Positions 35,140-43,791 are shown, counted from the first letter of the stretch. The stretch is 64,000 nt of DNA from an uncultured beta proteobacterium (GCA_903822435.1 CAIJPE010000053.1:1-64000), one strand, 5' to 3'. Translations and numbers: made by a program. Notes: a model not told the origin generated them from the sequence alone.

Positions 35140-36653
35140 ACCTCAAGCGCTTCACGGCCAAAAGCTCGCGCGACGCGCTGGCCATGGTCAAGGCCGCCTT
35201 CGGCGACGACGCCGTGGTGATGTCCACCAAGCCCTGCGCCGAAGGCGTGGAGGTGCTGGCCATGGCCCCCGAAAGCATCCAGCAGATCGAGCGCGTGGGC
35301 TCTGCGCCCGCCTTGCCGGCCATGCCGTCCGCCGCCCCCGTGCAGCCGGCCCGCCAGTCCTTGGCCGCCCGCGCTCCGGCCCGCGTCGAGCCGCGCCTGG
35401 ACGCCGAGATCGCGCAGGACGTGGAACAGCTGCAGATGAGCACGCTGACCTTCCAGGACTACGTGCGCGACCGCATGCTGCGCCGTCGGGAAGCCGAGCG
35501 TACCGCTGAGATGGTGCCTGAGCCGCCACCCGCGCCGCCCGCAGCCCCGCCCGTGGTGGCGCCCATCGAAGCCGCCCGCGCCCGCCATGCCGCCCGCCGC
35601 GAAGTGCCGGTGCTGCGCGACGAGGTACCCGCGGCGCCTCGCAACGAGCCCGTCCAGGCCCCGGCCGGCGCCACGGCCGCAGGTCCGGCCCTGGCCACCC
35701 GCGGCGAGCAGGTGGAAATGATGACCGAGCTGCGCTCCATGCGCGGCCTGATCGAGCAGCGATTCGGCGCGCTGGCATTCATGGAAAAGCTGCAGCGCCA
35801 ACCCCGGCAGGCCCGCCTGGCCCAGCGCCTGCTGGATGCCGGATTTTCGCCCGCGCTGATTCGCAAGCTGGCCGAGAGCCTGCCCCTGGATGGCGACGAA
35901 TCCCTGTGGGCCGCCGGCATCCTGGAGCGCAACCTGCCCACGGGCGAGCGCGAAGCGCCGCTGGAAGACACCGGCGGCATCTACGCCCTGATCGGCGCCA
36001 CGGGCGTGGGCAAGACCACCAGCACGGCCAAGCTGGCGGCGGCCTTCGCCACGCGCCACGGCGCTTCCAACCTGGGGCTGATCACGCTGGATGCCTACCG
36101 GGTGGGCGCCCACGAGCAGCTGCGCACCTACGGCCGCATCCTGGGCGTGCCCGTGCACACGGCCCACGACCGAGCCTCGCTGGAAGACCTGCTGGAGCTG
36201 CTGGCGGCCAAGCGCATGGTGCTGATCGACACCGCCGGCATGGCCCAGCGCGATACCCGCACCCGCGAGCTCCTGGAGATGCTGTCGCACCGCTCGATCA
36301 ACCGGCTGCTGGTGGTCAACGCGTCGGCGCAGGGCGAGACCATCGAAGACCAGCTGGCGGCCTACGGCGCGCCCAGCTGCCGCGGCCTGGTGCTGTCCAA
36401 GCTGGACGAGGCCGTCAAGCTCGGGCCTGCGCTGGACTCGATGATCCGCCACAAGCTCAAGGTGCTGGCGGTGGCCAACGGCCAGCGCGTGCCCGAAGAC
36501 TGGCACCGCCTGAGTGCCAATGCCTTGGTGCAGCGGGCGCTCAAGTCGGCTGGCGGCCCCGCGTGGCGTCTGGACGAGAACGACGTGAGCCTGATCTTTG
36601 CCGGCATGCCGGCCGCAACGTCTGCCGCAGCCAGCCCGCTGCGCGCAGGGTGA
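35136..36653 (+). CDS. flhF: Flagellar placement GTPase FlhF
   Basis: 505 residues. The N-terminal B domain (MNLKRFTAKSSRDALAMVK) leads into a long low-complexity Pro/Ala linker (residues about 60-190). The SRP-type NG domain follows: GATGVGKTTSTAKLAA near residue 287, LDAYRVGAHEQL, LIDTAGM and LSKLDEAVKLG. FlhF marks the cell pole for flagellum assembly, usually checked by FlhG, so polar flagellation is expected. The stop overlaps the GTG of the next gene. Confidence 0.96.
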   Translation: MNLKRFTAKSSRDALAMVKAAFGDDAVVMSTKPCAEGVEVLAMAPESIQQIERVGSAPALPAMPSAAPVQPARQSLAARAPARVEPRLDAEIAQDVEQLQMSTLTFQDYVRDRMLRRREAERTAEMVPEPPPAPPAAPPVVAPIEAARARHAARREVPVLRDEVPAAPRNEPVQAPAGATAAGPALATRGEQVEMMTELRSMRGLIEQRFGALAFMEKLQRQPRQARLAQRLLDAGFSPALIRKLAESLPLDGDESLWAAGILERNLPTGEREAPLEDTGGIYALIGATGVGKTTSTAKLAAAFATRHGASNLGLITLDAYRVGAHEQLRTYGRILGVPVHTAHDRASLEDLLELLAAKRMVLIDTAGMAQRDTRTRELLEMLSHRSINRLLVVNASAQGETIEDQLAAYGAPSCRGLVLSKLDEAVKLGPALDSMIRHKLKVLAVANGQRVPEDWHRLSANALVQRALKSAGGPAWRLDENDVSLIFAGMPAATSAAASPLRAG

Positions 36654-37501
36654 ACTTGCCCATGCGCGACTTCTACGACCCGGCCACCCCGGCGCCCCAG
36701 GACCAGGCCGACGGCCTGCGGCGGCTGTTCGCAGGGCGCCGCCGCCACGTGCTGCCGCTGGCCGCCAACCCGCACGTGCCCTTCGGCAGCCTGGTGCTGG
36801 ACCGGCTGGCTGCCGTGCTGGCGGCCCAGGGCCACGAGGTGCTGGTGGTGGACGCCGCAGACAGTTCGCCGCTGCCGCATGAGCTTTCCAGTGTCGACCT
36901 GGCGGCCTGCGTGGAGCCCATCGCGCCGCGCGTGGCGTACCTGCCGGCGCGCGGGCTGCCCCTGGCCTATGTGGACACCCGTGGCTCGGCCGCCGGCTTC
37001 ATCGAGGCGGCCCAACTGGCGGCGCCCCAGGCCACGGTGATGCTGCTGCACGCCGACGGCGTGGACCTGGCCCGGCTGCTCAAGCACCGTGCGGCAAGGC
37101 CGCTGCTCATCGGAGCCGACCACCCCGAGAGCATCAAGCACGCCTACGCCAATGCCAAGCTGCTGGTGCGACGCTGCGCGCTGATGACCTTCGACCTGCT
37201 GCTGGCCGCTGCACCGCATTCGCCGCGGGCCGCCGGCATCGAGCACAGCATGGCCAGCTGCACCGAGAACTTCCTGGGCGCCGTGATGCGCCACTGCGCG
37301 CTCGTCGATCCTGCCGGCGACCCTGCCGATCCGCCCGACGAAGCGCTGGCCCAGCTCCTGGCAGGCCAGCTGCTGCTGCAGGACAGCCCGGCCCCGTTCT
37401 ACCCGCACCCTGGCGCCTCGGCCGGCGCCACTGCCGATGCCCGCGCCCTCTTCGCCGAGCTTCGTGCTGGCCCCTCCGCCGACCGCACCGCATTCCGATA
37501 A
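36650..37501 (+). CDS. FlhG-position MinD-like protein lacking the P-loop
   Basis: About 283 residues from GTG 36650 (ATG 36662 would remove four). Position between flhF and fliA is that of flhG/fleN. The MinD-like fold can be traced: HEVLVVDAADSSPLPH, ATVMLLHADGVDLARLL, PLLIGADHPESIKHAYANAK and TENFLGAVMRHCALV. The deviant Walker A (KGGVGKS) expected before the first helix is replaced by ANPHVPFGSLVLDRL, so ATP binding and switching are probably lost. It may keep a structural role with FlhF or FliA. The final codons CGA-TAA create a CCGATAA motif before fliA. Confidence 0.7.
   Translation: MNLPMRDFYDPATPAPQDQADGLRRLFAGRRRHVLPLAANPHVPFGSLVLDRLAAVLAAQGHEVLVVDAADSSPLPHELSSVDLAACVEPIAPRVAYLPARGLPLAYVDTRGSAAGFIEAAQLAAPQATVMLLHADGVDLARLLKHRAARPLLIGADHPESIKHAYANAKLLVRRCALMTFDLLLAAAPHSPRAAGIEHSMASCTENFLGAVMRHCALVDPAGDPADPPDEALAQLLAGQLLLQDSPAPFYPHPGASAGATADARALFAELRAGPSADRTAFR
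37475..37501 (+). promoter_or_regulatory. Possible FliA autoregulatory promoter
   Basis: TCCGATAA (37494-37501) ends at the stop of the FlhG-like gene and matches the -10 of the other FliA sites. The -35 at the correct distance reads TCCGCCGA and matches only TC of TCAAG. It is nine bases before the fliA ATG, too close for an ordinary leader, so this site is doubtful. Confidence 0.2.
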
Positions 37502-37510
37502 AGGCCATCC

Positions 37511-38227
37511 ATGTATACCGCCAAGGGACAACTCGACGCCGGCGCGCTGCTGAAGCAGTACAGCCCGTTGGTCCGCCGTCTGGCCCATCAGATGATTGCC
37601 AAGCTGCCGGCCAACGTCGAGCTCGACGACCTGATCCAGGTCGGCATGATCGGCCTGAGCGACGCCCTGTCGCGCTTCGACGCCGCGCAGGGGGTGCAGT
37701 TCGAGACCTTCGCCACCCAGCGCATCCGCGGCGCGATGCTCGACGAACTGCGGGGCAACGACTGGATGAGCCGCGGCGACCGCCGACACCAGCGCAGCAT
37801 CGAGGCCGCCGTGCACAAGCTGGAACAGCGCCACGGCCGTGCCCCCAGCGAAGGCGAGATCGCCCGCGAGATGGGCCTGAGCCTGACCGACTACCAGGAA
37901 CTGCTGGGCAAGGTGCGTGGCACGCAGCTCATCTACCTGGAAGACATGAGCGGCGACGAGGGCGACGACGACTACCTCGACCGGCACGTGGCCGCCGACG
38001 GCGACGCCAACCCCATCGAGCGGCTGCAGGACCAGCGCATGCGCGAGGCGCTCGTGGAAGCCATCAAGAACCTGCCCGAGCGCGAGCAGTACGTGATGAG
38101 CATGTACTACGAGCACGACATGAACCTCAAGGAGATCGCCGCCGTGCTGGGCGTGACCGAAAGCCGCGTGTGCCAACTGCACAGCCAATCCATTGCCCGG
38201 CTGCGGACGCGGCTGCGGGCCTGGTAG
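37511..38227 (+). CDS. fliA: RNA polymerase sigma-28 factor FliA
   Basis: 238 residues. Region 2 is seen in LPANVELDDLIQVGMIGLSDAL and FETFATQRIRGAMLDELR; region 3 in HGRAPSEGEIAREMG; region 4 in LPEREQYVMSMYYEHDMNLKEIA with a helix-turn-helix at VLGVTESRVCQLH. It directs late flagellar genes and is held by FlgM until the hook is complete. Target promoters are recognisable in this window before the HD-GYP-like gene, motA, cheY and flgM. It is the last gene of the flhBAFG-fliA run, convergent with arnD. Confidence 0.97.
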   Translation: MYTAKGQLDAGALLKQYSPLVRRLAHQMIAKLPANVELDDLIQVGMIGLSDALSRFDAAQGVQFETFATQRIRGAMLDELRGNDWMSRGDRRHQRSIEAAVHKLEQRHGRAPSEGEIAREMGLSLTDYQELLGKVRGTQLIYLEDMSGDEGDDDYLDRHVAADGDANPIERLQDQRMREALVEAIKNLPEREQYVMSMYYEHDMNLKEIAAVLGVTESRVCQLHSQSIARLRTRLRAW

Positions 38228-38249
38228 GTCATGTTGCCGCCGCCCAAGT

Positions 38250-38265
38250 CGGCTGCAGGCAGCCG
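38250..38265. repeat. Inverted repeat between fliA and arnD
   Basis: CGGCTGC-AG-GCAGCCG, a 7-bp perfect arm palindrome 22 bases after the fliA stop in the 108-base convergent gap. There is no T-run. It may serve as a weak terminator or mark the junction of the arn block with the flagellar island. Confidence 0.35.
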
Positions 38266-38335
38266 CCAGCTGAGCTTCAGGTTCTGGGGCCCGGGGGGCG
38301 AAGCCGCACCGCGTCGCGGGCTGCTGCCGCAGCCT

Positions 38336-39235
38336 TCACCCCGGTTGCCCGGCCACCACGAGCGTCCCGCTGCGACCGGGGACACTGCCCCATACCAGGG
38401 GCCGGACGGGCAGGTCAGTGCTGCCGAGCCCGGCGTGCAGGCCGGCCAGGGTGACCAGGCGGTGGCCCTGGACGATCCAGCCGTCTAGCAGGGCCTCGAA
38501 GGCCGGGGCCAGCAGACCGCCTTCCAGTTCGGCGTGCAGGGTGTAGACCTGGTCGCCGCCGGTCTCCGTCTTGCGCAGCAGTGCGCGGGCCACATTGCCG
38601 TCATCGACGCCCTCCTGGCCGATCAGCTCGTCCAGCGTGGGCAAGGTGGTGGGCCACTGCACGTGCCGCAGCACCTGCCCCCCGGCGCTGGGCCGGTAGG
38701 GGCCGCTGCCGCGCCCGTCCGATGCGTAGGCCAGGCCCCAGCGGTCGATCTGGCGCAGCGCTTCGTCGTTCATCTGCCAGCCGGCAGCACCGTGCGTGGT
38801 GGGAGCCTGGCCGAAGACATCGCCGAAGCGCTGCCACGACAGCGCCATCTGCCGTTGCGTCCACGCGTTGTCGCGCTGGCGCACCTGATCCTGCCAGACG
38901 ATGTGGTCCCAGGTGTGGATGCCGCACTCGTGGCCGGACCGCAAGGCTTCGCGCATGGGGGCGGCGGCGACGCGGCCGATGTCGGGAGCGGGCAGCAGCA
39001 CGCCGTACATCAGCGTGCGCAGGCCGTAATGCTTGACCACCGAGGTGCGGGACACCTTGCTCAGGAAGCCCGGCCGGAAGACCCGCTTCAGGGCCCAGCC
39101 GGTGTGGTCCGGGCCCAGGCTGAACAGGAACGTCGCCTGCAGGCCGCGCCGGCCGAGCACCTGCAGCAGGCGCGGCACGCCTTCACGCGTGCCGCGCAGC
39201 GTGTCGACATCGACCTTCAGCGCGATGCGCGCCAT
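38336..39235 (-). CDS. arnD: ArnD deformylase (polysaccharide deacetylase fold)
   Basis: 299 residues, closely following the E. coli ArnD pattern: IALKVDVDTLRGTREGVPRL at the N terminus (metal Asp), HECGIHTWDHIVWQ (His pair) and WPTTLPTLDELIG. It removes the formyl group from undecaprenyl-phosphate-L-Ara4FN, giving undecaprenyl-phosphate-L-Ara4N on the cytoplasmic side of the membrane. It is the last gene of the minus-strand arn operon, 31 bases after the arnA decarboxylase gene. Confidence 0.94.
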   Translation of the reverse strand: MARIALKVDVDTLRGTREGVPRLLQVLGRRGLQATFLFSLGPDHTGWALKRVFRPGFLSKVSRTSVVKHYGLRTLMYGVLLPAPDIGRVAAAPMREALRSGHECGIHTWDHIVWQDQVRQRDNAWTQRQMALSWQRFGDVFGQAPTTHGAAGWQMNDEALRQIDRWGLAYASDGRGSGPYRPSAGGQVLRHVQWPTTLPTLDELIGQEGVDDGNVARALLRKTETGGDQVYTLHAELEGGLLAPAFEALLDGWIVQGHRLVTLAGLHAGLGSTDLPVRPLVWGSVPGRSGTLVVAGQPG

Positions 39236-39266
39236 GCAAGGCCCCGGTCTGCGTTCGGCCGGGGGC

Positions 39267-40319
39267 TCAGGTGGCCGAATCCAGCAGCGAGCGGGCTTCC
39301 ACCACCTTCTCGCGGTACGACTCGAAGATGCGGCGCAGAGCCGTTTCCATGTTGATCAGCGGCTGCCACCCGAGCTCGGTCATGGTGGCCTCGATCTTGG
39401 GCAGGCGATTCTGCACGTCCTGGTAGCCCTTGCCATAGAACTGGCCGGACGAGGTCTCGATGATGCGCGAGTGCTGCGCGCCTTCGGCGTACTCGGGGTA
39501 GTCGGCGGCCATCTTGAGCATCATCTCGGCCAGTTCGCGCACCGAGTAGTCGTTGGCGGGGTTGCCCACGTTGTAGATGCGGCCGCTGGCCACGCCGCCC
39601 GGGTTGTCGATGATCTTCATCAATTCCGAGACGCCGTCGGAGATGTCGGCGAAGGCCCGCCGCTGCTGGCCGCCGTCCACCAGCTGGATGGGCTCGCCGC
39701 GCACGATCTGGCCCAGGAACTGGGTGACCACGCGCGAGCTGCCTTCCTTGGTCTCGAAGATCGAATCCAGGCCCGAGCCGATCCAGTTGAAGGGCCGGAA
39801 CAGCGTGTAGTTCAGGCCCTGTTCCATGCCGTAGGCGTGGATCACACGGTCCATCAGCTGTTTGCTGCAGGCATAGATCCAGCGTGGCTTGTTGATGGGG
39901 CCGTAGACGAGGTTGGAGGTCTCGGGGTCGAACTCGGTGTCCGGGCTCATGCCGTAGACCTCGGAGGTGGACGGGAAGACGAGGTGCTTCTTGTATTTCA
40001 CGGCCGCGCGCACGATGGGCAGGTTGGCCTCGAAGTCGAGTTCGAACACGCGCAGCGGCTCGCGCACGTAGGTGGCTGGCGTGGCGATGGCCACCAGGGG
40101 CAGGATCACGTCGCACTTCTTGACGTGGTATTCGATCCATTCCTTGTTGATGGTGATGTCGCCCTCGAAGAACTTCATCCGGCTGTGGCGCACCATGTCG
40201 CCCAGGCGGCTGCTGCTCATGTCCATGCCGTAGACCTCCCACGGCGTGGTCTCGAGGATGCGCTGCGTGAGGTGGTGGCCGATGAAGCCGTTGACACCCA
40301 GGATCAGGACTTTCTTCAT
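39267..40319 (-). CDS. arnA: UDP-glucuronate decarboxylase (ArnA C-terminal half as a separate gene)
   Basis: 350 residues. SDR-type NAD motif GVNGFIGHHL near residue 10; catalytic residues in PSTSEVYGM (Ser-Glu pair) and YACSKQLMDR (Tyr-x3-Lys), and the Arg region QQRRAFADISDG that marks ArnA decarboxylase. It oxidises and decarboxylates UDP-glucuronate to UDP-4-keto-pentose. In E. coli this is the C-terminal half of a 660-residue fusion; here 350 + 310 residues in two genes give the same total. The ATG at 40319 follows the formyltransferase stop by 11 bases. Confidence 0.94.
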   Translation of the reverse strand: MKKVLILGVNGFIGHHLTQRILETTPWEVYGMDMSSSRLGDMVRHSRMKFFEGDITINKEWIEYHVKKCDVILPLVAIATPATYVREPLRVFELDFEANLPIVRAAVKYKKHLVFPSTSEVYGMSPDTEFDPETSNLVYGPINKPRWIYACSKQLMDRVIHAYGMEQGLNYTLFRPFNWIGSGLDSIFETKEGSSRVVTQFLGQIVRGEPIQLVDGGQQRRAFADISDGVSELMKIIDNPGGVASGRIYNVGNPANDYSVRELAEMMLKMAADYPEYAEGAQHSRIIETSSGQFYGKGYQDVQNRLPKIEATMTELGWQPLINMETALRRIFESYREKVVEARSLLDSAT

Positions 40320-40330
40320 GTCGTCGCTCT

Positions 40331-41263
40331 TTATGTCGTCGGTTTCGCGGAGGAAGGGTGCAGCAGGGCCTGCAGGCCGGCTGCATCCAGCACCTGGCCA
40401 TCGGCCAGCAACTGGTGCACGTGCACGGTCTGGCCATCCCCGCACACGCCGATGATGAGGCCATCGACGGCGTGCAGGCCCGGCGCCAGGCCGGTGGTAT
40501 CGACGGCCCGGCCCGGCAGCGGGCGGCGTGCGCGGGCCACCACCAGCCGCCGGCCCGCCGTGTCGGTGAAGGCGCCGGGGTAGGGCGGGGCCACGGCGCG
40601 GACGAGGTTGTAGACCTCGGCGGCGGGGCGCGTCCAGTCGATGCGGCCGTCTTCGGGCTTGCGGCCGCCGTAATAGCTGCCGGCGGACAGGTCGTTGGGC
40701 AAGGCCGGCACGCGGCCGGCCATCAGCGCGGGCAGGCTGCGCCAGAGCACCAGCTCGGCGGCCACGGTGACCTTGTCGAAGACCTGCTCGGCCGTGTCGT
40801 CGGGCAGGATGGGTACGGCGCTCTGGTCGACGATGGCTCCTGCGTCCGGCTTGGCCACCATGGCGTGCAGGGTGGCGCCGGTCTCGGTGGCGCCCTTGAG
40901 CACAGCCCAGTTGGTGGGGGCGCGGCCGCGGAAGTGCGGCAGCAGAGAGCCATGGAGGTTGTAGGCACCCTGCGGCGCCAGCGCCAGCAGGCCGGCGGGC
41001 AGCATGGCGCGGTAGTAGAAGGAGAAGATCACGTCGGGCCGGGCCTGTGCCACGGCTTCGGCCAGGGCCGGCGACCGGGGGTCGTCCGCGTAGATCGTGG
41101 GAAGGCCCAGCTCTGCCGCGGTGTCGGCCACGCGCTGGAACCACAGCACCTCGCCGGGGTGGTCGGTGTGCGTGGCCACCAGCACCACCTCCAGGCCGCG
41201 CGCCACCAGCACGCGCAGGCAGCGATCGCCGACATTCGAGTACGCGAAGACGACGGCCCTCAC
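40331..41263 (-). CDS. arnA: UDP-L-Ara4N formyltransferase (ArnA N-terminal half as a separate gene)
   Basis: 310 residues from GTG 41263, in a four-base overlap with the arnC stop. The fold is that of Met-tRNA formyltransferase: YNLHGSLLPHFRGRAPTNW holds the catalytic Asn and His, and HAMVAKPDAGAIVDQ the Asp. It formylates UDP-L-Ara4N with N10-formyl-THF, which pulls the pathway forward. It is separate from the decarboxylase gene downstream; with both enzymes adjacent the pathway is complete. Confidence 0.92.
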   Translation of the reverse strand: MRAVVFAYSNVGDRCLRVLVARGLEVVLVATHTDHPGEVLWFQRVADTAAELGLPTIYADDPRSPALAEAVAQARPDVIFSFYYRAMLPAGLLALAPQGAYNLHGSLLPHFRGRAPTNWAVLKGATETGATLHAMVAKPDAGAIVDQSAVPILPDDTAEQVFDKVTVAAELVLWRSLPALMAGRVPALPNDLSAGSYYGGRKPEDGRIDWTRPAAEVYNLVRAVAPPYPGAFTDTAGRRLVVARARRPLPGRAVDTTGLAPGLHAVDGLIIGVCGDGQTVHVHQLLADGQVLDAAGLQALLHPSSAKPTT

Positions 41264-42237
41264 GCGGGCCCCCTGCCGGCGTCGGCGAGAGCCGGCGGGT
41301 CCTGCGGTGCCTGAAGCACCGCGCTGATGCGCCAGCGCGGCCGCGCCCGGACCTGCTGCTGGATGCGACCGACGTACTCGCCCATCAGCCCGATGCCGAA
41401 CAGCATGATGCCGGTGAGGAAGAACTGCAGTGCGAACAGCGTGAACACGCCTTCCACTTCCGAACCCAGCACGAAGCGCCGCACGGCCAGCAGCACGAAC
41501 AGCGCGCCCGCGCCCAGTGACAGCAGCATGCCGATCAGCGAGAACCACTGCAGCGGCACGATGGAAAAGCCGGTGACCAGGTCGAAATTCAGGCGGATGA
41601 GCTTGTACAGCGAGTACTTCGATTCCCCCGCGAAGCGCTCCTCGTGTTCGACCTCGATCTCGGTGGGCGTGGCCGCGAAGGTGTAGGCCAGCGCCGGAAT
41701 GAAGGTGTTGACCTCGCCGCAGGCGTTCAGGGTGTCCACCAGCGCCCGGTCGTAAGCCCGCAGCATGCAGCCCTGGTCGGTCATCTGGATGCGCGTGATG
41801 TTCTCGCGCAGGTTGTTCATGGCCCTGGACGCGATGCGGCGAAACGCGCTGTCTTCGCGTTTGCGGCGGATGCTGCCCACGTAGTCGTGCCCGGCGCGGA
41901 TGGTGGCCACCAGCTTGGGGATCTCTTCGGGCGGGTTTTGCAGGTCGGCATCCAGCGTGATGGCGATCTGCCCGCGGACGTGCTCGAAGCCGGCCATGAT
42001 GGCCATGTGCTGCCCGAAATTGCCGTTGAACAGCACCACGCGGGTGACGTCCGGCCGCTTGCGGTATTGCTCGGCCAGCAGGGGCACAGAACGGTCGGTG
42101 CTGCCGTCGTTGACGAATATGACCTCCCAGGGCTCGCCCTGTGCGTCCATGACGCGGTACAGGCGCTCGAACAAGGCGGCCAGCACGGCCTCTTCGTTGT
42201 AGACCGGAATGACGACGGACAGGACGGGCGTGTTCAC
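41260..42237 (-). CDS. arnC: Undecaprenyl-phosphate 4-deoxy-4-formamido-L-arabinose transferase
   Basis: 325 residues, family GT2: SVVIPVYNEEAVL near the start, FVNDGSTDRSVPLL, and the metal-binding LDADLQNPPEEIP. Two C-terminal membrane helices (FSLIGMLLSLGAGALFVLLA and LFALQFFLTGIMLFGIGLMG) anchor it in the inner membrane. It transfers L-Ara4FN from UDP to undecaprenyl phosphate. It starts from GTG overlapping the arnB stop (GTGA). Confidence 0.94.
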   Translation of the reverse strand: MNTPVLSVVIPVYNEEAVLAALFERLYRVMDAQGEPWEVIFVNDGSTDRSVPLLAEQYRKRPDVTRVVLFNGNFGQHMAIMAGFEHVRGQIAITLDADLQNPPEEIPKLVATIRAGHDYVGSIRRKREDSAFRRIASRAMNNLRENITRIQMTDQGCMLRAYDRALVDTLNACGEVNTFIPALAYTFAATPTEIEVEHEERFAGESKYSLYKLIRLNFDLVTGFSIVPLQWFSLIGMLLSLGAGALFVLLAVRRFVLGSEVEGVFTLFALQFFLTGIMLFGIGLMGEYVGRIQQQVRARPRWRISAVLQAPQDPPALADAGRGPA

Positions 42238-43397
42238 AGTGCGAGTTGCCGGCAAGCCAGGGCGAGTTGGAAGCAGACACGGTCGGTGTCCTCGGTGGCC
42301 ATCTGCGCAAACAGCGGCAGGGTCAGGATGCCGCGGCCGATGCGCTCGGCCGCCGGCAGCTGCCCGTCGCGCCAGCCCAGCCCGCGGTAGAACGAGAACA
42401 GGTGCAGCGCCGGGTAGTGCACCCCGGTGCCGATGCCGGCTTCCTTCAGCAGCTGCATCACGCCGGCGCGGCCGCCGGCCAGCCGCTCGGCCGGCAGCAC
42501 CACCTGGAACATGTGCCAGTTGGGCGTGATGCCGGCCGCCGAGATGGCCATGGGAGTGGGCGGCAGCCCGATGCCCAGCGAAGCCAGGCCGTGGCGTTCG
42601 GTCGCCTGGAAATACGCCGCGGCCAGCTCGGTGCGGCGCTGGGTGATCGCTGCCAGGTGGGGCAGCTGCCCCAGGCCGATGGTGGCGTTGATGTCGGTCA
42701 GGTTGAACTTGCCGCCCGGCGTCTCCACGTCCATGCCATCCGCGCCGGTTCGTACCACGCCCTGAAGGCGCAGTCGCTCGGCCCGCTCGGCTTCGTCCAC
42801 GGTATTCATCACCAGGCAGCCGCCCTCCGCGCAGGTGATGTTCTTGTTGGCCTGGAAGCTGAAGCTCACCAGGTCGCCGAAGCTGCCGATGCGCCGGCCC
42901 TGCCAGCGCGCGTCGATGGCCTGGGCAGCGTCTTCGATCACGCGCAACTTGTGCCGCCGCGCGATGTCGTACAAGCGGTCCATGTCCACCGGCAGGCCGG
43001 CCAGGTACACCGGCATCAGGGCCCGGGTGCGCGGCGTGATGGCGGCCTCGACCGCGGCCAGGTCGAGGTTGCGGGTGACCGGGTCGATATCGACGAACAC
43101 CGGGCGCGCGCCCACGGCCACCACGACGTTGGCCGTGGCCACCCAGGTGATGGCGGAGGTGATCACTTCGTCCCCCGGCCCGATGCCGGCGACCCGCAAG
43201 GCCACTTCCATGGTGGCGGTTCCATTGGCGAAGGCGCGCACGGGCCGGCCGCCGAACAGCGCCGAGAGTTGCGTCTCGAAGGCCTGGACCTTGGGGCCCG
43301 AGGTGATCCACCCCGAAGCCAGCACGCGGCCGACCTCGGCGATGGTCTGCTCGTCGATGTGGGGGCGCGTGAAGGGCAGGAAGGCGGGGTCCGGCAT
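42234..43397 (-). CDS. arnB: UDP-4-amino-4-deoxy-L-arabinose aminotransferase
   Basis: 387 residues, DegT/DnrJ/EryC1 aminotransferase. The PLP Lys lies in FSFQANKNITCAEGG; other blocks are SGWITSGPKVQAFE, ANGTATMEVALRVAGIGPGD, VIEDAAQAIDA and YPALHLFSFYRGLG. It aminates UDP-4-keto-L-arabinose using glutamate. It lies 22 bases after the flippase subunit gene and overlaps arnC. Confidence 0.94.
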   Translation of the reverse strand: MPDPAFLPFTRPHIDEQTIAEVGRVLASGWITSGPKVQAFETQLSALFGGRPVRAFANGTATMEVALRVAGIGPGDEVITSAITWVATANVVVAVGARPVFVDIDPVTRNLDLAAVEAAITPRTRALMPVYLAGLPVDMDRLYDIARRHKLRVIEDAAQAIDARWQGRRIGSFGDLVSFSFQANKNITCAEGGCLVMNTVDEAERAERLRLQGVVRTGADGMDVETPGGKFNLTDINATIGLGQLPHLAAITQRRTELAAAYFQATERHGLASLGIGLPPTPMAISAAGITPNWHMFQVVLPAERLAGGRAGVMQLLKEAGIGTGVHYPALHLFSFYRGLGWRDGQLPAAERIGRGILTLPLFAQMATEDTDRVCFQLALACRQLAL

Positions 43398-43419
43398 GGG
43401 TGGTTCGGCAGGCAGTGTT

Positions 43420-43791
43420 TCAGGTTCGGGACATGACGAGCACGCCAGCCAGGATCAGCATCATCCCGGCCCAGCGCATGGGTCCCAGGGCTTCGCCGAA
43501 CAGCCACCAGGCCGCCAGGGCGTTGACCACGTAGCCGAGAGAGAGCATGGGGTAGGCCAGCGAGACTTCCACCCGCGACAGCCCGACGATCCACACGCCC
43601 ACGCTGACCACGTAGCACGCCAGACCCGCGATGATGGGCCATTGCGCCAGCACCCGCAGGGCCGTGGGCACCAGCGTGTCCCAGCCGACGCTCAAGCTGC
43701 CCAGCGGCTGGACGCCGGCCTTCAGCAACAGTTGAGCGCCCGCATTGAGCATCACGCCGGTGAGGATGAGTGCAAAGGTTCCGGGGGTCAT
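43420..43791 (-). CDS. SMR-type membrane protein, ArnE/ArnF-like flippase subunit
   Basis: 123 residues with four membrane helices (the SMR/EamA half-size layout): ALILTGVMLNAGAQLLLKAG, a helix near residue 50, VEVSLAYPMLSLGYVVNALAAW and MMLILAGVLVM. In enterobacteria ArnE and ArnF together flip undecaprenyl-phosphate-L-Ara4N across the inner membrane; only one such gene is present here, so it may act as a homodimer. It sits between arnT (7-base gap) and arnB. Confidence 0.82.
   Translation of the reverse strand: MTPGTFALILTGVMLNAGAQLLLKAGVQPLGSLSVGWDTLVPTALRVLAQWPIIAGLACYVVSVGVWIVGLSRVEVSLAYPMLSLGYVVNALAAWWLFGEALGPMRWAGMMLILAGVLVMSRT

Noticed and set aside
38231..38488. An 85-codon plus-strand frame after fliA.
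   Set aside because: Two-thirds of it overlaps arnD antisense and the peptide is Pro/Gly/Ala-rich without a known match.
40320..41144. Possible upstream in-frame extension that would make the ArnA decarboxylase a 625-residue protein.
   Set aside because: The extension is an off-frame translation of the formyltransferase gene; the decarboxylase begins cleanly at MKKVLILGVNGFIG.
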